Assembly (NCBI GenBank): GCA_037178675.1 | Contig: JAYMGJ010000846.1 | Location: forward strand, 1 to 23,412 | Direction: 5' to 3' | Origin: Scleroderma bovista | Lineage: Eukaryota > Basidiomycota > Agaricomycetes > Boletales > Sclerodermataceae | Length of the DNA: 23,412 nt | Program-made: the position numbers and the translations under genes | The notes under the pieces: generated by a model | The model's input: the letters and a program-made list of their open reading frames with translations, nothing else | Told to the model about the DNA's origin: nothing | Databases searched by the model: none | Part shown: one piece after another, positions 1 through 9,409 of the stretch | Layout of the letters: each line of letters starts with the position of its first letter | Position numbering within the stretch: position 1 is the stretch's first letter

Positions 1-1884
1 GATTTGATCCTGACAGATCCCGACGTTTTTCGGCGTACATCTATCGAGCTAAGGTAGTGATGCACGACAGGGTTTCAATTGTCTTCGGTACTTTGGCACG
101 TCTATTGTATTCGCCATCAATAACAGCTCGTTCTGATCATGTCGCCCAACATCATCGACATCTTCCGATGTGATCGATTCCGTACGTGTGTTGATGGTAC
201 ACAACAGACACTAAAATCAGATCGATAGGCCATCACCGCTTGTATTGCCGTACATAGGTTACTCGTGAGAATACCTTAAAACGCCTATGTGGTTGTGGGG
301 AAAATTTCCCATGGAGACACGGCGTTACCGACGTCGGTCGGCATTTGATGACGTTCCCATTCATTATAGTGCTTCGGGGCATTAAATATTGTGCCTCTGT
401 GGCCGGAAGCCCCCTCCCCCCGAGCGCGCGAATGCCGGGACTTAAGGACCCGCAGTGGTCCGCCTCGTTCCCGCCGCACGTTTTCGACGCAGCCCACCAG
501 ATGTAGGGGGGAGGGAATGAACGGACTCGAGACAATAAGCCCAGCCGACACGGAGATGTGTTTACACGCTCAGCACATTCCACCTTGCACCAGCTCAGAT
601 GTCGATGTTAAATTTGGCCTCGGATCTCCGGGCCTGAGCCCTTCCAGCTGGTACATACCTATGCCGTTCGGTCGGGCGGCGTGCAGGACTTCGCGAGGAC
701 AAGACAACGTGTGATGGCTGAGGAAAACTTTGAAAGGTCTGCAGATCCAGATCTCCATTCTTTTTGGGCTGCTCACATGGGAACTCTTCGGCTCTGTCGA
801 ATACAAAAAGCTGCCACCTTGTCCCCAAGAAGAGAAATCCACAAACGGTGGTCTGAGATACGTCACACGAGGTGGAACCTTCCTGTGTAGTCCTCCCGGT
901 TTGATCTTTGGCAGGCCTCAACGGGACAGATCTAGACCGGGATGTCGTCGGGGAAATAAGCAGACTTGTTCGAGGCACCGACGCCACCAGCAAACTCGAA
1001 GACTGTATCGTATTTGGGAAGGCTCGTTACACAGGTTCCGAACCTGTGCAAGGGGCCCCTTTGCGAATTTGTTGGTGGACCCAGCAATAATTGATGGGGG
1101 TTTTGAAATGGGCATAGTAGTACCATCTTGCAATGCATATTAACACAGCAGTCCAGAGGATGCCCGTCGGCCGAAAAACTTCAGAATGCCATTTGGACTT
1201 TTGAGCGATGACATCGATGTTCGAACAGTTCTGACTCTGGACAAACTAATTGATTCGACTCATCACTGGATTTGGTCGCGTTACAGGATAAAAATGGTGT
1301 TGGTACCCGGCTTGAACTCCTATTCCAAGCCGAATGCAATCCCTAGGTGGACACAACAGAAGATTGTAAAGCCTACTCGAACACCGTCGAAATTGTCGGA
1401 TAACAGCACGACAGCGACCCGGGCTAGTTCGGAATAGGCAAGAAGTAAAGATTGATTTAGAGCAGGGTCACTGCAGGTCGAATATGTTCAGATTGAAATG
1501 TCTTTGTCAGTATTCCAGTCGGAGATTTTGATTAGGTCGGTGTTCTTCTCATGTCCTTCGAATGCTCAAAGGTAAATATTGATGCTTCCATCAGACTTCC
1601 TTCAACCGCGCTGTGTTCAGGTTAAATAGCGCACGCCTTGATGAGGTGGGTATTGTCACAGCCTGTGCCTTACTAGCGGCTTTGCTCTCGCTTTTTGTCG
1701 TGGAAAATCTAGTGAGGGCCGGCTTCGATCACTGTGGACCACCACTTTCACTTACCTGATTGTTTGATGGATGTTGACAATAGGATTGGATAGTTGGATC
1801 ACCTTGATATAGAGGTGTTAAAATTTGCGAGGAGGATCACGATGAGTTGGTGGGTGTGGAGTTTCATTACAGTACATAGGGCTA
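1..1884. other. No recognisable gene; unassigned DNA
   Basis: Both strands were read and no known domain, tRNA or LTR was found. Short open frames exist (for example 730-1143 and 908-1090 on the plus strand), but none shows a family motif and none is longer than expected by chance. The frame at 908-1090 reads like plausible protein (GEISRLVRGTDATSKLED) but ends after 60 codons and has no recognisable partner exons. A perfect 19-nt palindrome lies at 1030-1048. The stretch may be eroded repeat DNA or intergenic sequence. Confidence 0.5.
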
Positions 1885-2160
1885 ATGCACTTACTAGGAC
1901 CCGATGAACAAATTCATGGTGTAGCTCCATTGTTCTTGCTCTATGTTAATCACACAAGAGTAATAGGCAACCTGGAAGCAATTTCTATTGTGACAGTCAA
2001 ATTCACCCAAGGTGTGGTAAAAGGACAGCTTAAAGGCAGTCCCGGAAGAATCGTGGTATCAGAAAAAAAGATACCTGTCCAATTTAGATTAGTGCATCAC
2101 AACGATCCTCATATACTTCATCATACTGGCCTGTTCGACGTTCTCCAACTAGGGCGATAA
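1885..2160 (+). CDS. Hypothetical short ORF, doubtful
   Basis: An ATG-to-TAA frame of 91 codons. I do not recognise the product. The composition is protein-like (mixed hydrophobic and charged residues, with HHNDPHILHHTG near the C-terminus), but there is no known motif, signal peptide or membrane segment. It ends about 70 bp before the copia 3' LTR, so it could be a fragment of whatever the copia element landed in or beside. The length is within what chance gives in a window this size. It could equally be an exon of a spliced gene or nothing at all. Confidence 0.15.
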   Translation: MHLLGPDEQIHGVAPLFLLYVNHTRVIGNLEAISIVTVKFTQGVVKGQLKGSPGRIVVSEKKIPVQFRLVHHNDPHILHHTGLFDVLQLGR

Positions 2161-2228
2161 ACAGGAGGTCTTTGCATTTTTACCTCTGGAACTAAGGGAA
2201 GGGTCACACATTATGCCATGCATACAAG

Positions 2229-2517
2229 TGTTGAAGGAATACCTATATATGTAGAGGAACTGCTACTCCAACTCACCTGTTGGGTGGAGTGCACAACCAG
2301 AGATGGTAGCGGTAGCTGGTTAAGAGCTGTTCTATTATATAAGCGATGTATGCTGTTTATATACAACAAATAGTGTGACACGTGACTGTGACACGTGACG
2401 TGTGACATGTAACATCTACTTCTAAAGGGGACTATTACTAAGTCTACACTAATATGGGTTGCAGTCTTATGCGCACTTCGTCGATGGTTTACGCCAGGTG
2501 CACGTGCGACTTCAACA
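2229..2517 (-). repeat. Copia 3' LTR
   Basis: A 289-bp LTR bounded by a perfect 8-bp terminal inverted repeat (TGTTGAAG / CTTCAACA). It is nearly identical to 7833-8120. On the element's sense strand it holds TATA-like runs (for example at 2333-2341). Three CACGTG E-boxes lie at 2379-2384, 2392-2397 and 2501-2506. Confidence 0.95.
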
Positions 2518-2528
2518 CTCCCCCTCAC
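2518..2528 (-). other. Copia polypurine tract
   Basis: On the element's sense strand this reads GTGAGGGGGAG, directly abutting the TGTTGAAG start of the 3' LTR. A purine run touching the 3' LTR is the expected primer for plus-strand DNA synthesis. Confidence 0.85.
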
Positions 2529-2563
2529 TGTGCTGCACGTAGAGCACTTCAGCGAATGAGGTG

Positions 2564-4459
2564 CTAGATGCTGCCAGAGGGAAGCTGTAAGCCTAGTTGA
2601 GCTCTGAACTTTGCGAATTTCTCGCGGGGTAAGTTCTTGGTGAGCAGATCGGCGGGATTCTCAGCACCATCAATGAAGAATAATTCCACATTACCTTTCG
2701 CGACTGACTCGCGGATTCCGTGGTAGCGGATGTCAATGTGCTTGGAGCGAGGCTCCATTACAGGGTTGGATGCCATGAATATGGACCCCTGATTATCACC
2801 ACAAATCGGGATAGCATTCAGCTTATAGCCGAGCTCACTGAGTAGACTCTGAATCCAGGTAACTTGGCGAGCACAATCGCTCAAAGCCATGTATTCGGCC
2901 TCAGTGGATGAGTATGCAATAGTCTTCTGCGCACGAGAAGTCCAACTGATCAAGCTATCTGCAAGTTTCAGGTAGAAACCTGTCTGCAAGAGGCGAGAGG
3001 TAGGGTCTGATCCCCAATCTGAGTCTGTGCATGCAATCAGGCCAGCACCGGATCCACCGTTGTACACTAGGGAGTCATTAGGTGTACCAATTAAGTAGCG
3101 ACAGATATAAAGCGCTTTGGACAGGTGGTCCTGGGATGGGTTCGCGGCATGGCATGAGAGATGCGTGACTGCAAAGGCAATGTCGGGCCTAGTGCCTAAC
3201 ATAAGGTATAGGAGGGACCCAATAACCATCTGGAAACGGGAGCGGAGTTCCGCATCAACAGGCTCTGTATTTTTGGTGGCATAGTAGCCAGCTGGCAGTG
3301 GGGTGCTTGCGGACTTTGCATTGAGCATGCCACAGCGTTCGATGACCTTTTGTAGGTACGTGCATTGGTCCAAGTGGATAGCGCGACCCTTGCAAGTAAT
3401 TCGCATTTGGAGGAACTCCTTAGGTTCTCCAAGGTCTCTGCACTCCCATTTGCACATGAACTGCGCTTTGATGGCATCAACAACAGCCTTGTTAGGGCCG
3501 CAGAATAGTGCGTCGTCAACGTAGATAATACCAATGACGATGTTGGTGCCTTTCTTCTTGTAGAAGAAGATGCCTGCTTCAGACTTAAGGTGCTCAAACC
3601 CGAGCTCTTTGAGAGACTCATCGAGTGTGCGCCACCAAGCTAGGCCGGCCTGTTTGAGGCCATAGAGGGCACGCCAGAGGCAGAGCACTTTGCGCTCTTG
3701 TCCAGGAACTGCAAACCCTTCGGGTTGTTCCATGTAGATCTCTTCATTGAGCTTGCCATACAAGTAGGTGCTCCGAACGTTGAGTCCAGTAATATACCAA
3801 TTCTCAAGTGCGGCAAGCACAAGCATGAGGCGCACTGTTTCAAAGCGCACGACTGGTGAGAAGACCTGGTCGAAATCTAATCCCTCGACCTGGGAGAAGC
3901 CTTTCACTACTAAGCAGGCTTTCTTGCGGCCATCCGACTTCACGTCGAAGACCCATTGATTCTTAATGACCTTCTGGTCTTGGGGACGGTCAACTAGCTC
4001 AAAGACTTTGTGCTTTCGCAGCACATCGAGCTCTTCTTGGCAAGCAAGTCGCCAGAGTTTCTGCTCAGCTTGGGGTAAGCGAGTGATGTCCTTGTAGGAC
4101 CAGTTGCGGACGCTCTCATATTGAGGCTTGTGGGTTTCGAGGGCTTTGCCCATCAGGAATCGGACTAGGTTTGCTCCCCCTTCCTCGCACATCTTTTGCA
4201 CATCTTCCTCACTGAGCATTGCAGAGGTGTCAGGGAAACCACCAGGGATATGGTCTGGTGTGTCCGGTTGTGGGGGCCTAGGGGCCTCACCCACTGTTTC
4301 TCACCATCGAGAGGCACTTTCGATATCCCAGAGTTGCTTGACGGGATGTCACCACTCACCATATACGTTACCGGGGCGCAATGGCACTCTACATTCACGT
4401 TGGGGGTGGGCAGGTATATTAACTGCAGGAGGTCGTGGCGCATTCTGGTGGCATTCAGC
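2564..4459 (-). pseudogene. Copia reverse transcriptase and RNase H segment
   Basis: This is the C-terminal part of the gag-pol polyprotein. The continuous open part (4294-2564, 576 codons) carries the RT core (RALYGLKQAGLAWW; catalytic IIYVDDALF at residues 256-264) and a copia-type RNase H (TDSDWGSD at 423-430, STEAEY at 463-468, DNQGS at 500-504, KHIDIRYH at 518-525). The first RT catalytic aspartate, expected in GLDVR, is asparagine (GLNVR, residue 172, codon 3781-3779), which should abolish polymerisation. Upstream, the IN-RT linker is in the same frame but interrupted by TGA at 4351-4349 and 4303-4301. Both fall where Arg is plausible (EW*HP, RW*ET). The frame is continuous with integrase, so it was one polyprotein. 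It ends with a natural stop about 40 bp before the polypurine tract. Confidence 0.93.
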
Positions 4460-5758
4460 TCAGCCAGGGCGCTGCAGTGCCGGAGGTGGTGGATTTCTCA
4501 CTGGTGAAGGCGTTCTCGGTGCCGGTGGAGGCACTGGAGATGGCGTATGGGGAGGATTTATTTGATTAGGCTCTTCCTCAGGAGCCTTGGGTTCCTCGCA
4601 CTTTGGATCGTCATCCTGTGCTTGGGGATGTGGGTAGCCATGGTCGTGTTCCACATCTTCATCACTGTCGGTATCATCAGGGGAATTCCCTGGTCGATCA
4701 GTGGCTGGTTTTGGATTTGCCCTTCCGAAAGGGTTCTCGAGAGGTTCACACCTGTTTTTGGGGCAGCAAGGGAAATGATGCTCATCAAAGACGGCATGAG
4801 CAGCAGTAAATACTGCATTGGTGGAGCGCATAAACAAGAAGTTGTGCTCATTGCCAGGGGCAACACCGACATAGGTCATAAGCTCCGACTTGGGAGCCAT
4901 CTTATTTGCTCGAGCCGTGGCTGGGAGATAAACAAAGGCTCCACAGCCAAATACACGGAGGTGGTTGATGTTAGGCATCTCCCCCTTAAGCATTTCTTGG
5001 GGGGTGTGCCATCGCAGGCGAGCTACCGGAGTACGGTTGTAAATGTGGGTTGCGTGAGCGAACACAAATTCCCACCAGGAGTCAGGAATGCAGGCTTGAT
5101 GCCGCATAGACTCAGCTTTATCCATGAGAGTGCGCCCTAAACACTCGGTGCAGCCATTCTGCATGGGAGTTCTTGGAGCACTTTGATATATTTTAATTCC
5201 TTTCTCAAGGAGTGCTCGATCAAATAGATCGGATTTATATTCTCTGCCAGCATTGGACATCCATCCAACAACGTGCGTATCATGTTGGACGCGCACCATT
5301 TCGAGGAAATCTTTGGCAGCTGTAATCGCTGCAGCTTTGGAGCGAAGAGGCATAGTCCAGGCGTGAGAAGTATAGTCATCATAGAAGGTGATAATGTATT
5401 TAAACTTCCAGTACAACATAACCAGGAAGGATTTGAGATCAGAGTGCACCAGCTCAAAGGGCTTGGAAGCACATCTTTCATTCTCTGAGAAAGCTCGATT
5501 GGGCATCTTGCCAAGAGCACATCCAGGGCAAACACAATCCTCAGTTGGAAAGTGGATCTCTGGGAAGCACTGTGTATGTTTTTGCATGCATTGGAGTACT
5601 TCCTTCGAGGGGTGCCCAAATCTCCAGTGCATAATATCGTAATCGACTTTGCTCACAGAGGCAATGTAATTAGATCTAATCCCAAAAATGATGTTGCGAT
5701 CATCTTCTGGGTCTGGCCCAAACCATAGGCGTTCAGCTTTATGAATGAGGCTAATGCC
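4460..5758 (-). pseudogene. Copia integrase segment
   Basis: The segment begins just after the TGA that closes the protease part and ends at a TGA at 4462-4460. Counting from codon 5656, it has the N-terminal zinc-binding HHCC motif (H10, H15, C43, C46) and the catalytic core D73 (HSDLKS), position 135 and E171 (NGCTECLG). Position 135 is exactly 35 residues before the glutamate and should be the second catalytic Asp of DD35E, but it is Asn (MSNAGREY; codon 5254-5252), so integration activity is predicted lost. A proline- and acid-rich C-terminal tail (PHTPSPVPPPAPRTPSP) leads into the RT linker. Several Cys residues in otherwise conserved spots (NGCTEC) look like Arg codons changed from CGN to TGN. 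Family assignment is certain; inactivity is an inference. Confidence 0.93.
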
Positions 5759-6043
5759 TCACTTATCGCCAGTGACTTTGTAGTTATGCTGGAGCATTTC
5801 GCCCATAGAAATAAGGCGTGCAGTAGCGCCTGGCATATGGAGCACTTGGGTGAGTGTGATAACTTTCTCATCCCCAGAGTTGTGGTCTAGGCACCAGAGT
5901 AATACCGTGCCAATGCCAGCAATTAGTGCTACACCATTAGCCATTTTGGCATAGTGCACTCGCTTTAGCGCATTGTAAGAGGCGAAATCGCCTATGTCAC
6001 CGGTGAAGTGGCGTGATGCGCCAGAGTCTAGGAGCCAGAAGGC
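5759..6043 (-). pseudogene. Copia aspartic protease segment
   Basis: From the Ala-Phe before the active site the frame reads AFWLLDSGASRHFTGDIGDF, the usual LDSGAS aspartic protease signature of copia pol, followed by the HYAKMANG and VLHMPGATARLISMG stretch. In retroelements this protease cleaves the gag-pol polyprotein inside the particle. The frame is shifted by one base from gag (the junction lies near 6038-6043) and closes at a TGA at 5761-5759. Beyond that stop the same frame continues into integrase without a break. The likely ancestor was a single gag-pol frame that lost one base here. Confidence 0.9.
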
Positions 6044-7449
6044 ACCAGTAGTTCACTATTGTCAACCATTTTTCCCTTACAGCCAGCACAGCGCGCATTA
6101 TTCGAACACGAACAGATATATGCTTTACTCGAGATACGACATGACATATTATAGTGACTACTCACTATATACAGTGACGGTGTGAAGCGCACATGTAAAG
6201 GGAGCGTGTCAGTGTCGGTCAGCACACGTGCAGAAGGTACTTGCCTGAAAAGGCTGGCCTCCGCGCCCATTGCCATCGATGTCGCGTTGTAGCGGTTGAG
6301 GACCATCCCGTCGATCTCATCGAACTCATCGTCGGCGAAGGGCTCGTGGGCGAATGGTTCATCATCCCCAAGGGAGATGGCGTCCTCCTCATACATCATG
6401 ATGCGCTCCTCAAGACAAGGGTGCTTCAATGAGGAGGGACTGGCCTTGGGCTGGTCCAGGTTCACGCTTGCCAATGACACAACTTGGTCGAGGGTGCAGA
6501 TGGTTTGGCAGGAGGGCTCTACCCCCAAGCGGTGTGCCAAATTGAAGGCCTTGATGGTATTTTCAAATGCAGGGGGGCCATAGTGGGCAGCACCAGGAGT
6601 GTGAGCCAAGGCACGAGGGTCGATGGTGGGTTCTGGTCCATCGTAGTGGACGTAAGTAGTAAAGGCGGCTTGTTGGGCGTTCTCGTGGCGAGTGTGAGCC
6701 TTCTTGCTGCCACGTCGAGTGCAGCCTCCCTGTCCTTGGGCAGGAGCGTTTCTGCTCGTACCGCCATTGGACCCACCTTGCTGCTGCTGCTGGGCGAACT
6801 TGGGGTCAGCTGGCTTGCGCTTCACAGCGCTAAGCTTGTTGGCCTGGGGGCCCTTACCACCAGCACGGGAAGAGGCACCTTTCTGCTCAAAGGAGAGCGT
6901 GGCGGCCTTAATGATGCCATCGGGCTTCAGATTCTTAATCTCGTCCGGCGATGTCTGGCTGAGGATTTGAGCTACAACCTCCATAGTAGGAGGGAGCTTG
7001 CAGAGGATAATCATCACCTGCACGGGGGCAGGGAACTTGAAGCCAGCGTCCTTGAGATAAGCGAAGTGGCTAAGCACTTTGGTGATAGCCGGAATGGGAT
7101 GGGAGCCAGCGGGAATGGTAGTCGCCAGGAGCTTGCTAAGCTCAGCGTAGGCGGAGCCAATACTGGGGGCGCCGAAGTTCTTCTTTAGGTGGTCCCAGAC
7201 TTCCTTAACGTTATTGAGATTTGAGACGGCAACTTGGATAGAGGGGGCAAGGCGCAAGGTGATATTACCGAGCGCTCTCTCGGTGTTGTCGTCCCACTCC
7301 TTTCGGTCATCGTGACCATCAGCGGGTTGCATCGTTGAGTAAACATACCATTGGCCTTGTGCCTGGAGGTAGGCCTGCATAGAAGTGTGCCACTGCTGCC
7401 AGTTGGAGCCAGTGAACATGGGAACCATCTTGTCAAGAGCACTGGACAT
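6028..7449 (-). pseudogene. Copia gag segment of gag-pol
   Basis: I place the start at the ATG at 7449-7447 (context ATCACCATGTCC); an open frame extends 16 codons further upstream but has no ATG. The N-terminal half has the copia gag (UBN2-like) pattern: FTGSNWQQWHTSMQAYL, then NVKEVWDHLKKNFGA and ILCKLPPTM. The middle is Gln/Gly-rich and basic (KFAQQQQQGGSNGG), a likely RNA-binding region. No CCHC zinc knuckle is visible. Instead a Cys cluster (CSCSNNARCAGCKGK) sits just before the protease. A DD/EE-rich acidic patch precedes it. The frame ends at TAG 6028-6030, one base out of register with protease. Structural capsid protein; family assignment is firm, exact start less so. Confidence 0.88.
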
Positions 7450-7610
7450 GGTGATATTCTGTTGGGAGTCAATGGAGTCAGCAAGTGAATGCGACAATGG
7501 ACAAGCAAGAAAAGAAGAAACACCTGAGTGCCAGTGAAAGCACTTCTGTCAACAGCTAACTCATGACTAGGTCATGCCAGCACAAGTCATCGACGATGTT
7601 CGCCATGGTT

Positions 7611-7738
7611 GGCGCAAGTCATCAACAAACTTCGCCTGTGGCAGTACAGGTGCTCAACTAGGAGCTCACTGTTTGGCGCAAGTCGTTGACTGACTTCGCC
7701 TTGTGGCTGTGCAGGGGCTCAGCTAGGAGCTCACTGTG
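7611..7738 (-). repeat. Tandem ~64-bp duplication in the copia leader
   Basis: Two adjacent diverged units, 7611-7674 and 7675-7738. Each starts GGCGCAAGTC, contains an ACTTCGCC core and ends in CTAGGAGCTCACTG. A third partial unit (CACAAGTCATCGACGATG...) precedes them at about 7581-7606. They lie in the untranslated leader between primer site and gag, where packaging or translation signals would be expected. Confidence 0.8.
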
Positions 7739-7818
7739 GTCCACAGCGTCAAGCTAGTTAAAGCGACGCTCAGGGAGCTGGAGTGCTGCCTGGTGCATTG
7801 CTGCACACAGTGCGCTCA

Positions 7819-7832
7819 CAGGGCTCATAACC
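7819..7832 (-). other. Copia primer-binding site (half initiator tRNA-Met type)
   Basis: The plus strand reads CAGGGCTCATAACC and touches the 5' LTR with no gap. This matches the anticodon stem-loop of eukaryotic initiator tRNA-Met, which contains GGGCUCAUAACC, so the element's RNA would pair with an internally cleaved half-tRNA rather than the tRNA 3' end. That mode is known for Drosophila copia and yeast Ty5. Confidence 0.8.
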
Positions 7833-8120
7833 TGTTGAAGCAATACCTATATATGTAGAGGAACTGCTACTCCAACTCACCTGTTGGGTGGAGTGCACAA
7901 CCAGAGATGGTAGCGGTAGCTGGTTAAGAGCTGTTATATTATATAAGCGATAAACACTGTTTATATACAACAAATAGTGTGACACGTGACTGTGACGTGT
8001 GATGTGTGACATGTAACATCTACTCTAAAGAGGACTATTACTAAGTCTACACTAATATGGGTTGCAGTCTTGTGCGCACTTCGTCAATGGTTTACGCCGG
8101 GTGCACGTGTGACTTCAACA
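7833..8120 (-). repeat. Copia 5' LTR
   Basis: A 288-bp LTR with the same TGTTGAAG...CTTCAACA ends as its partner at 2229-2517, with about 13 substitutions and one 1-bp indel between them. It keeps two CACGTG boxes (7983-7988 and 8104-8109). The third box present in the other LTR is lost here. It should hold the element's promoter, reading leftward. Confidence 0.95.
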
Positions 8121-8519
8121 GTACACTGACAGCATGAGCCATTGATGAGCGTTGCGCCTTACAGCGGTGCACAACGCATGCTCTTCGACCTAGTTAGAAG
8201 TGGCTTATGAGCTGTGTAGCCATTGGATTTCATGCATATGAACAGCATAATAACCGTCTGTTGTACAGCAACTGTTAGAATTCGCATGCTGAGTTGATTG
8301 GGGTGACCACGATGGGTGGATGGGTGTGAACCAGGTCCAAATGCGATGAATATACAGGGTACAACTATGAACTATTTATCTTTTAGGTAGAACAGCTAAT
8401 ATATCAAAACTAATAACTGTAATTAGTCTTGTAAGTTTGCCATGTAGCAGCTATATTCTGACAGCAACAACTACAACGACATACTAGCAAGTCACTTCTT
8501 TGAAGTTCTAGGTGACAGG
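8121..8519. other. Spacer between copia and the DDE transposon
   Basis: About 400 bp of AT-rich sequence with no open frame of note. A short stretch around 8300-8330 (CACGATGGGTGG...GGGTGTG) loosely resembles 1837-1860. The similarity is too weak to call a repeat. Confidence 0.5.
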
Positions 8520-8521
8520 TA

Positions 8522-8553
8522 AGATAGGGCGCGTCCACAACCTTCCAACATCA
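8522..8553 (+). repeat. Left terminal inverted repeat of the DDE transposon
   Basis: 32 bp, pairing with 17335-17366 with two mismatches. One mismatch is a CpG/CpA difference. The TA target duplication is at 8520-8521. Confidence 0.85.
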
Positions 8554-8650
8554 CGTGCAAAAGAGTGACTTTGCGTGACTTAGGACTTAAAATCAAACTA
8601 GTAAATACAGAGGAGAAAAATAGACATTCTGACACCATAGAAAATTCAAG

Positions 8651-9351
8651 ATGGATAGCTATGGGATTTTGTTGGACTTGGAATTCTTGTTTCTGCTTAG
8701 TGGAAAAAATAGTGTATTAATCTGGGTTAACTACACCCAAAGAATCCACCGGCATGAATGTCTAAAAATGGCCGGTGACCTCGTGCGTGCTATCAGTATA
8801 CCCAAAAGGAAGCAGTCCACGCAATTGAGGATCAACAATCTCAAAAGACCGAAGGTGGACAATGAGTCAAACTTACAGGTCACTCTAACTCAGCTGAGTC
8901 TCCAAGTCCTGGATGACCCACTGGCATCTGTCTCAAATGATTCAGGCCTGGAAAGCACAAATATGATCAGGATGGACTCCAACACAGAGCGAGGTCAGCT
9001 TGGGCTGGTGTACCATGAATGCACCTCGAGAAGTGCTGCAGACTTGGTGGCACTAGGAAACATGCATGGTGAGCCTTGGCATGAATACGAGTTCATCCAG
9101 GAAAGTGGATTATGCTGCAGCACGGAACCTGATTTTGTGACAGTCAAGTCATTACTGGAGACACATTGCAAGGCTCGGGGCTATCAGATCCTCTTCCTCC
9201 CTAAGTTCCACTGTGAACTTAACTTTATCGAGCAGTGTTGGGGGTATGCGAAACGCCTGTACCGCCAATTCCCTGCATCATCAAAGGAAACTGATCTTGA
9301 AAGCAATGTTCTTGCTGCATTGGATTTGATCCCCCTGATCACAATGTGTTG
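8651..9351 (+). pseudogene. DDE transposase remnant, part 1 (fused N-terminal and C-terminal pieces)
   Basis: An open frame from ATG 8651. The last ~75 residues (from CCSTEPDF) match the C-terminal catalytic end of a DDE endonuclease: ILFLPKFHCELNFIEQCWGYAKRLYRQFP, where the E of NFIEQ is the third acidic catalytic residue. The upstream ~160 residues, including a basic stretch KRPKVDNE, are not recognised, and the first two catalytic Asp blocks are absent, so the middle of the gene is deleted. The frame continues SNVLAALDLIPLITMCW and stops at TAA 9353. A plausible intron starts at GT 9352, and the coding sequence resumes at 17039 beyond the gypsy element. C and W at its end probably replace Arg-Arg (CGN to TGN). 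It would have cut and joined transposon ends; it is dead now. Confidence 0.8.
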
Positions 9352-9404
9352 GTAATTACCATATCTATTCCTTTGGGGTTCCGACTCTGACATGAGCTTT
9401 CTGT

Positions 9405-9409
9405 ATACA
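9405..9409. repeat. Target-site duplication ATACA (left copy)
   Basis: ATACA directly precedes the gypsy 5' LTR and is repeated at 17034-17038 directly after the 3' LTR. A 5-bp duplication is normal for Ty3/gypsy integrase. Confidence 0.9.

Larger units (their letters stand above)
2229..8120 (-). mobile_element. Full-length Ty1/copia LTR retrotransposon, decayed
   Basis: A 5,892-bp element running right to left. Order in its own sense: 5' LTR (7833-8120), primer-binding site (7819-7832), leader with a duplicated block, gag, protease, integrase, reverse transcriptase and RNase H, polypurine tract (2518-2528), 3' LTR (2229-2517). The order IN before RT, together with the YVDD box, defines Ty1/copia (Pseudoviridae). 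The gag-pol frame is interrupted by one frameshift and four TGA codons, and catalytic residues of IN and RT are changed, so this copy cannot be autonomous. The LTRs differ at about 13 positions plus one indel (about 95% identity), so the insertion is not recent. The flanking pentamers (ACAAG left, GTACA right) do not match, so no target duplication is visible. Confidence 0.95.

Noticed and set aside
1021..1050. tRNA T-arm-like GGTTCCGAACC
   Set aside because: No acceptor stem, anticodon arm or D arm around it; it is only a palindrome.
4547..5140. 197-codon plus-strand open frame opposite copia integrase
   Set aside because: A shadow of the integrase frame; no family features, while the minus strand carries clear catalytic motifs.
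6070..6076. GGGAAAA on the minus strand in the gag frame, resembling a -1 slippery site for copia gag-pol
   Set aside because: After slipping, the -1 frame meets TGA, TAG and TGA within six codons, and no convincing hairpin follows. A single-base deletion near 6040 in a one-frame gag-pol explains the shift better.
6484..7188. 234-codon plus-strand open frame opposite copia gag
   Set aside because: It lies exactly over the gag coding region on the other strand, is Leu/Ser/Gly-rich without motifs, and is explained as a shadow of gag codon use.
1830..8330. Apparent duplication of CACGATG(A/G)GT...GGGTGTG at about 1837-1860 and 8309-8332
   Set aside because: Only about 17 of 23 bases match with no extension on either side; it cannot be told from chance.
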